From Alphaproteobacteria bacterium (GTDB taxonomy: Bacteria; Pseudomonadota; Alphaproteobacteria; Micropepsales; Micropepsaceae), in assembly GCA_947455695.1 (NCBI GenBank), contig CANGRN010000070.1:1-7137 (forward strand): 7,137 bases of DNA, written 5' to 3'. The translations under genes and the position numbers were made by a program. Positions 5,031 through 7,137 of this stretch are shown here, in pieces. Under the pieces are notes generated by a model that worked only from the letters and a program-made list of their open reading frames with translations, made no database searches and was not told where the DNA came from. How positions within the stretch are numbered: the first letter of the stretch is position 1; the number at the start of each line of letters is the position of its first letter.

Positions 5031-6461
5031 GTGTCGCTGTTGCGCTTCATCACCGAGGGCCAGGAGAGTGAGCCGCGCGTCGTCAAGGCGCAGCTGTCGC
5101 TCGCCGCCAACACGGCGCGCAATACCCGCGTCACCTCGCCGCTTTGGGCGCTGGCTGCCGCCATCCTCTGTTCCACCGGCGCCTTCGGCCATGTCAGCTT
5201 CGCCAAGACCTTGTTCGTGCCCCTGGCGGTGACCGCCGCGATGGGCGCCGCCGCGCTGATGGCCACCGCCTACGAACACTATAACGACGACGAAGGCGAT
5301 ACCGATTCCTGGCTGCAATGCTTTGTCATGATCCAGGTCTTTGGCAGCTTTGCCTGGGGCTTGTTGCCCTGGCTGTGCTGGGAACCGGGCAACGCCCTGA
5401 ACCACATGTTCCTGGCCGCCTGCGTGATGGCGGTGATTGCCGGCCTGGTGGTGGCGCGCGGCAGCAACATGAAGATGTACCTCGCCAACCTGCTGCCGCT
5501 GGCCCTGATGGTGTCGGTGCGCTTCATCCTCGGCGATTCCTTCACCGACATGGTGATGGGCGTTCTGGCGCCCTTCGTGGCGTTCCAGATGTGGCATACC
5601 GGCCGTCCCCTGGTGCTGCGGATGGGCGAGGATGCCCGCCTGCGCTTCAAGGTCGAGGACCTGGCGCGCGAGCTGGAAGAGACCCGCGACGAGGCGCTGC
5701 GCAAGCGCTTCGAAGCCGAAACCGCCAATGCCTCCAAGACCGCCTTCCTGGCCAATATGAGCCATGAACTGCGCACGCCGCTGAACGCCATCCTGGGCTT
5801 TTCGGAAATCATCGCCCAGGAATGTTTTGGCCCGGTCGGTTCGGAGCGCTACCGCGACTATGCCGGCGACATCCATTCCTCGGGCGCCCATCTGCTGTCG
5901 CTGATCAACGACCTGCTGGACGTGGCCAAGATCGAGGCCGGGCGCATGGACATCTCTCCCCATCCGCTGGATGCGGCGCGCACTTTCGACATCGCCCTGA
6001 AGCTGATCGGCACCAAGGCGCGCGAAAAGGACCAGACGCTGGTGATCGCGGTCGACGACAGCGCGCCGGAACTTTATGCCGACGAGCGGGCGCTCAAGCA
6101 GATCCTGATCAATCTTGTGTCCAACGCCGTCAAGTTCACGCCGCTGGGCGGCAAGATCGAAGTGATCGGCGGGCGCGCCGCCAATGGCGATTTCCAGGTC
6201 ATGGTGCGCGACAATGGCCCGGGCATCCCGCGCGACAAGCTCGACATGATCTTCACGCCCTTCAACCAGGTGGACAACCGCTTCGACCGCCAGGCGGGCG
6301 GCACAGGCCTTGGCCTGGCGCTGGTGCGCGGCCTGGCCGAACTGCATGGCGGCCGCGCCTGGCTGGAAAGCGAATTTGGCCGGGGCTGCTCGGTGTTCGT
6401 GACCTTCCCGGTCTCGCGCCCCGGCGCCGCGGCAGGCTTCACCTCCAGCGCGGTGGCCTAA
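5031..6461 (+). CDS. Orphan membrane sensor histidine kinase, PleC/DivJ-like core with six-helix sensor
   Basis: Membrane sensor that autophosphorylates on histidine and passes phosphate to a response regulator; the signal is unknown. From GTG 5031 it has 476 residues. Six hydrophobic helices lie near 37-53, 61-80, 95-116, 125-142, 149-167 and 173-189, with only short loops, so there is no large periplasmic domain and the stimulus is probably membrane-borne or small. A charged, probably coiled-coil linker (204-236) leads to HisKA with H245 in MSHELRTPLN. The HATPase_c domain shows the N box (N361, N365 in NLVSNAVKF), the G1 box DNGPGIP from D394, the F box FTPF at 408-411, and the G2 box GGTGLG at 423-428. 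All catalytic residues are present. No HAMP, PAS or receiver domain is seen and no response regulator is next to it. The core resembles alphaproteobacterial PleC/DivJ/PdhS-type kinases, so a link to cell-cycle control is possible but unproven. Start chosen on the ribosome site and codon bias; ATG 5004 would add nine residues. Confidence 0.92.
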   Translation: MSLLRFITEGQESEPRVVKAQLSLAANTARNTRVTSPLWALAAAILCSTGAFGHVSFAKTLFVPLAVTAAMGAAALMATAYEHYNDDEGDTDSWLQCFVMIQVFGSFAWGLLPWLCWEPGNALNHMFLAACVMAVIAGLVVARGSNMKMYLANLLPLALMVSVRFILGDSFTDMVMGVLAPFVAFQMWHTGRPLVLRMGEDARLRFKVEDLARELEETRDEALRKRFEAETANASKTAFLANMSHELRTPLNAILGFSEIIAQECFGPVGSERYRDYAGDIHSSGAHLLSLINDLLDVAKIEAGRMDISPHPLDAARTFDIALKLIGTKAREKDQTLVIAVDDSAPELYADERALKQILINLVSNAVKFTPLGGKIEVIGGRAANGDFQVMVRDNGPGIPRDKLDMIFTPFNQVDNRFDRQAGGTGLGLALVRGLAELHGGRAWLESEFGRGCSVFVTFPVSRPGAAAGFTSSAVA

Positions 6462-6465
6462 AGAA

Positions 6466-6491
6466 AAAGGCCGGGCTTTCGCCCGGCCTTT
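6466..6491. terminator. Strong bidirectional intrinsic terminator between the kinase and glnA
   Basis: Perfect 11-bp stem AAAGGCCGGGC / GCCCGGCCTTT with a 4-nt loop, TTTC on the plus strand. On the minus strand the loop is the stable GAAA tetraloop and the stem runs into TTTTTCTTT, an excellent terminator for glnA. On the plus strand the only T-run is the TTT closing the stem, so it ends kinase transcripts less strongly. It begins 5 nt after the kinase stop and lies 20 nt past the glnA stop. Confidence 0.9.
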
Positions 6492-6511
6492 CGCATTCGA
6501 TTTCGATCCGA

Positions 6512-7137
6512 TCAGACCGAATAATACATCTTGAACTCGACCGGATGCGGGGTGTGTTCGAAGGCATAGACCTCTTCGTACTTCAGGTCGATATAAGCTT
6601 CGATGAAGTCCTTGTCGAACACGCCGCCCTTCAGCAGGAAGCCATGGTCGGCCTTCAGGCTGTCCAGCGCTTCGCGCAGGGAGCCGCAGACCTGCGGAAC
6701 CTTGGCCAGCTCTTCCGGAGGAAGGGCATATAGATCCTTGTCCATCGGGCCGCCCGGATGGATCTTGTTCTCGATACCGTCCAGGCCCGCCATCAGCATC
6801 GCGGCATAGGCGAGGTAGGGATTCGCGCCCGGATCGGGGAAGCGAACCTCGACGCGCTTGCCGTTGGGCGAGGACGAGTGCGGGATGCGGCAGGAGGCCG
6901 AACGGTTGCGGGCCGAATAGGCCAGCAGCACCGGGGCTTCGAAGCCGGGGATCAGACGCTTGTAGCTGTTGGTCAGCGGGTTGGTGAAGGCGTTCAGCGC
7001 CTTGGCATGCTTGATGATGCCGCCGATGTAGTACAGGCACAGGTCCGACAGGTCGGCATAACCCGAACCGGCGAACAGGGGCTTGCCGCCCTTCCAGATC
7101 GACTGGTGGACATGCATGCCCGAACCATTGTCGCCCT
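6512..7137 (-). CDS. glnA: Type I glutamine synthetase (GlnA), C-terminal part; cut by window edge
   Basis: Joins ammonia to glutamate using ATP; the central nitrogen-assimilation enzyme, a cytoplasmic dodecamer. About 207 residues are visible, the last 44 percent or so of the usual 469. They begin inside [12 protein letters not shown], the nucleotide and metal-binding loop with its conserved histidine. NRSASCRIP and [15 protein letters not shown] follow, carrying substrate-binding arginines and a metal-binding glutamate, and the chain ends in the usual [11 protein letters not shown]. The tyrosine of [10 protein letters not shown] (codon 6728-6730) corresponds to Tyr397 of the E. coli enzyme, the target of adenylylation by GlnE. 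The protein is therefore GS-I of the subtype switched off by adenylylation under nitrogen excess. Nothing is missing in the visible part. The start and any glnB neighbour lie beyond the window. Convergent with the sensor kinase and separated from it by the terminator. Confidence 0.97.
   Translation of the reverse strand, partial: GDNGSGMHVHQSIWKGGKPLFAGSGYADLSDLCLYYIGGIIKHAKALNAFTNPLTNSYKRLIPGFEAPVLLAYSARNRSASCRIPHSSSPNGKRVEVRFPDPGANPYLAYAAMLMAGLDGIENKIHPGGPMDKDLYALPPEELAKVPQVCGSLREALDSLKADHGFLLKGGVFDKDFIEAYIDLKYEEVYAFEHTPHPVEFKMYYSV

Noticed and set aside
5822..6733. 303-codon plus-strand frame overlapping the kinase end and glnA
   Set aside because: Out-of-frame shadow of the kinase that then reads antisense through glnA; Arg/Gly-rich with no motif.
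4923..7040. 705-codon minus-strand open frame spanning the kinase and glnA
   Set aside because: It crosses the glnA 3' end in the wrong frame, runs through the terminator and is antisense to the kinase; no recognisable domain.
6462..7137. Kinase as an NtrB-like regulator of the neighbouring glnA
   Set aside because: The genes are convergent and separated by a strong terminator, the kinase has six membrane helices and lacks the PAS domain of NtrB, and no ntrC is present.

Overview
This is a GC-rich bacterial chromosomal window. The topoisomerase IV subunit ParE (compact, with an MAKKNPDLF-type start), the PleC/DivJ-like kinase core and the RhlE-type helicase all look alphaproteobacterial. No mobile-element genes, rRNA, tRNA or CRISPR array were seen. 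The genus cannot be named from the sequence alone.

Layout, left to right: (1) the N-terminal part of a DEAD-box RNA helicase on the minus strand, cut by the window edge; (2) a short divergent control region holding a terminator-like hairpin directly upstream of the helicase ribosome binding site, and two palindromes upstream of the next gene; (3) a plus-strand membrane-anchored M28 metallopeptidase with about nine membrane segments, built like the eukaryotic ER peptidase ERMP1/Fxna; (4) parE on the minus strand, convergent with the peptidase; (5) an AT-richer divergent control region of about 195 bp; (6) a plus-strand orphan sensor histidine kinase with six membrane segments; (7) a strong bidirectional terminator; (8) the 3' end of glnA (type I glutamine synthetase) on the minus strand, cut by the window edge.

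The genes do not form one operon or pathway. Strand alternates from gene to gene, giving two divergent pairs (helicase/peptidase, parE/kinase) and two convergent pairs (peptidase/parE, kinase/glnA). Most are housekeeping genes (RNA helicase, chromosome decatenation, nitrogen assimilation), with two less-studied membrane proteins between them.

The most unusual feature lies in the 70 bp between the peptidase and parE. Just beyond the parE stop and its probable terminator there is a second copy of the last ten parE codons plus a stop. It encodes exactly the same ten residues, although seven of the ten codons differ, all by synonymous third-position changes. This looks like the stranded tail of a second parE allele, left by replacement or insertion at the 3' end of the gene. 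No complete new multi-gene system is apparent.
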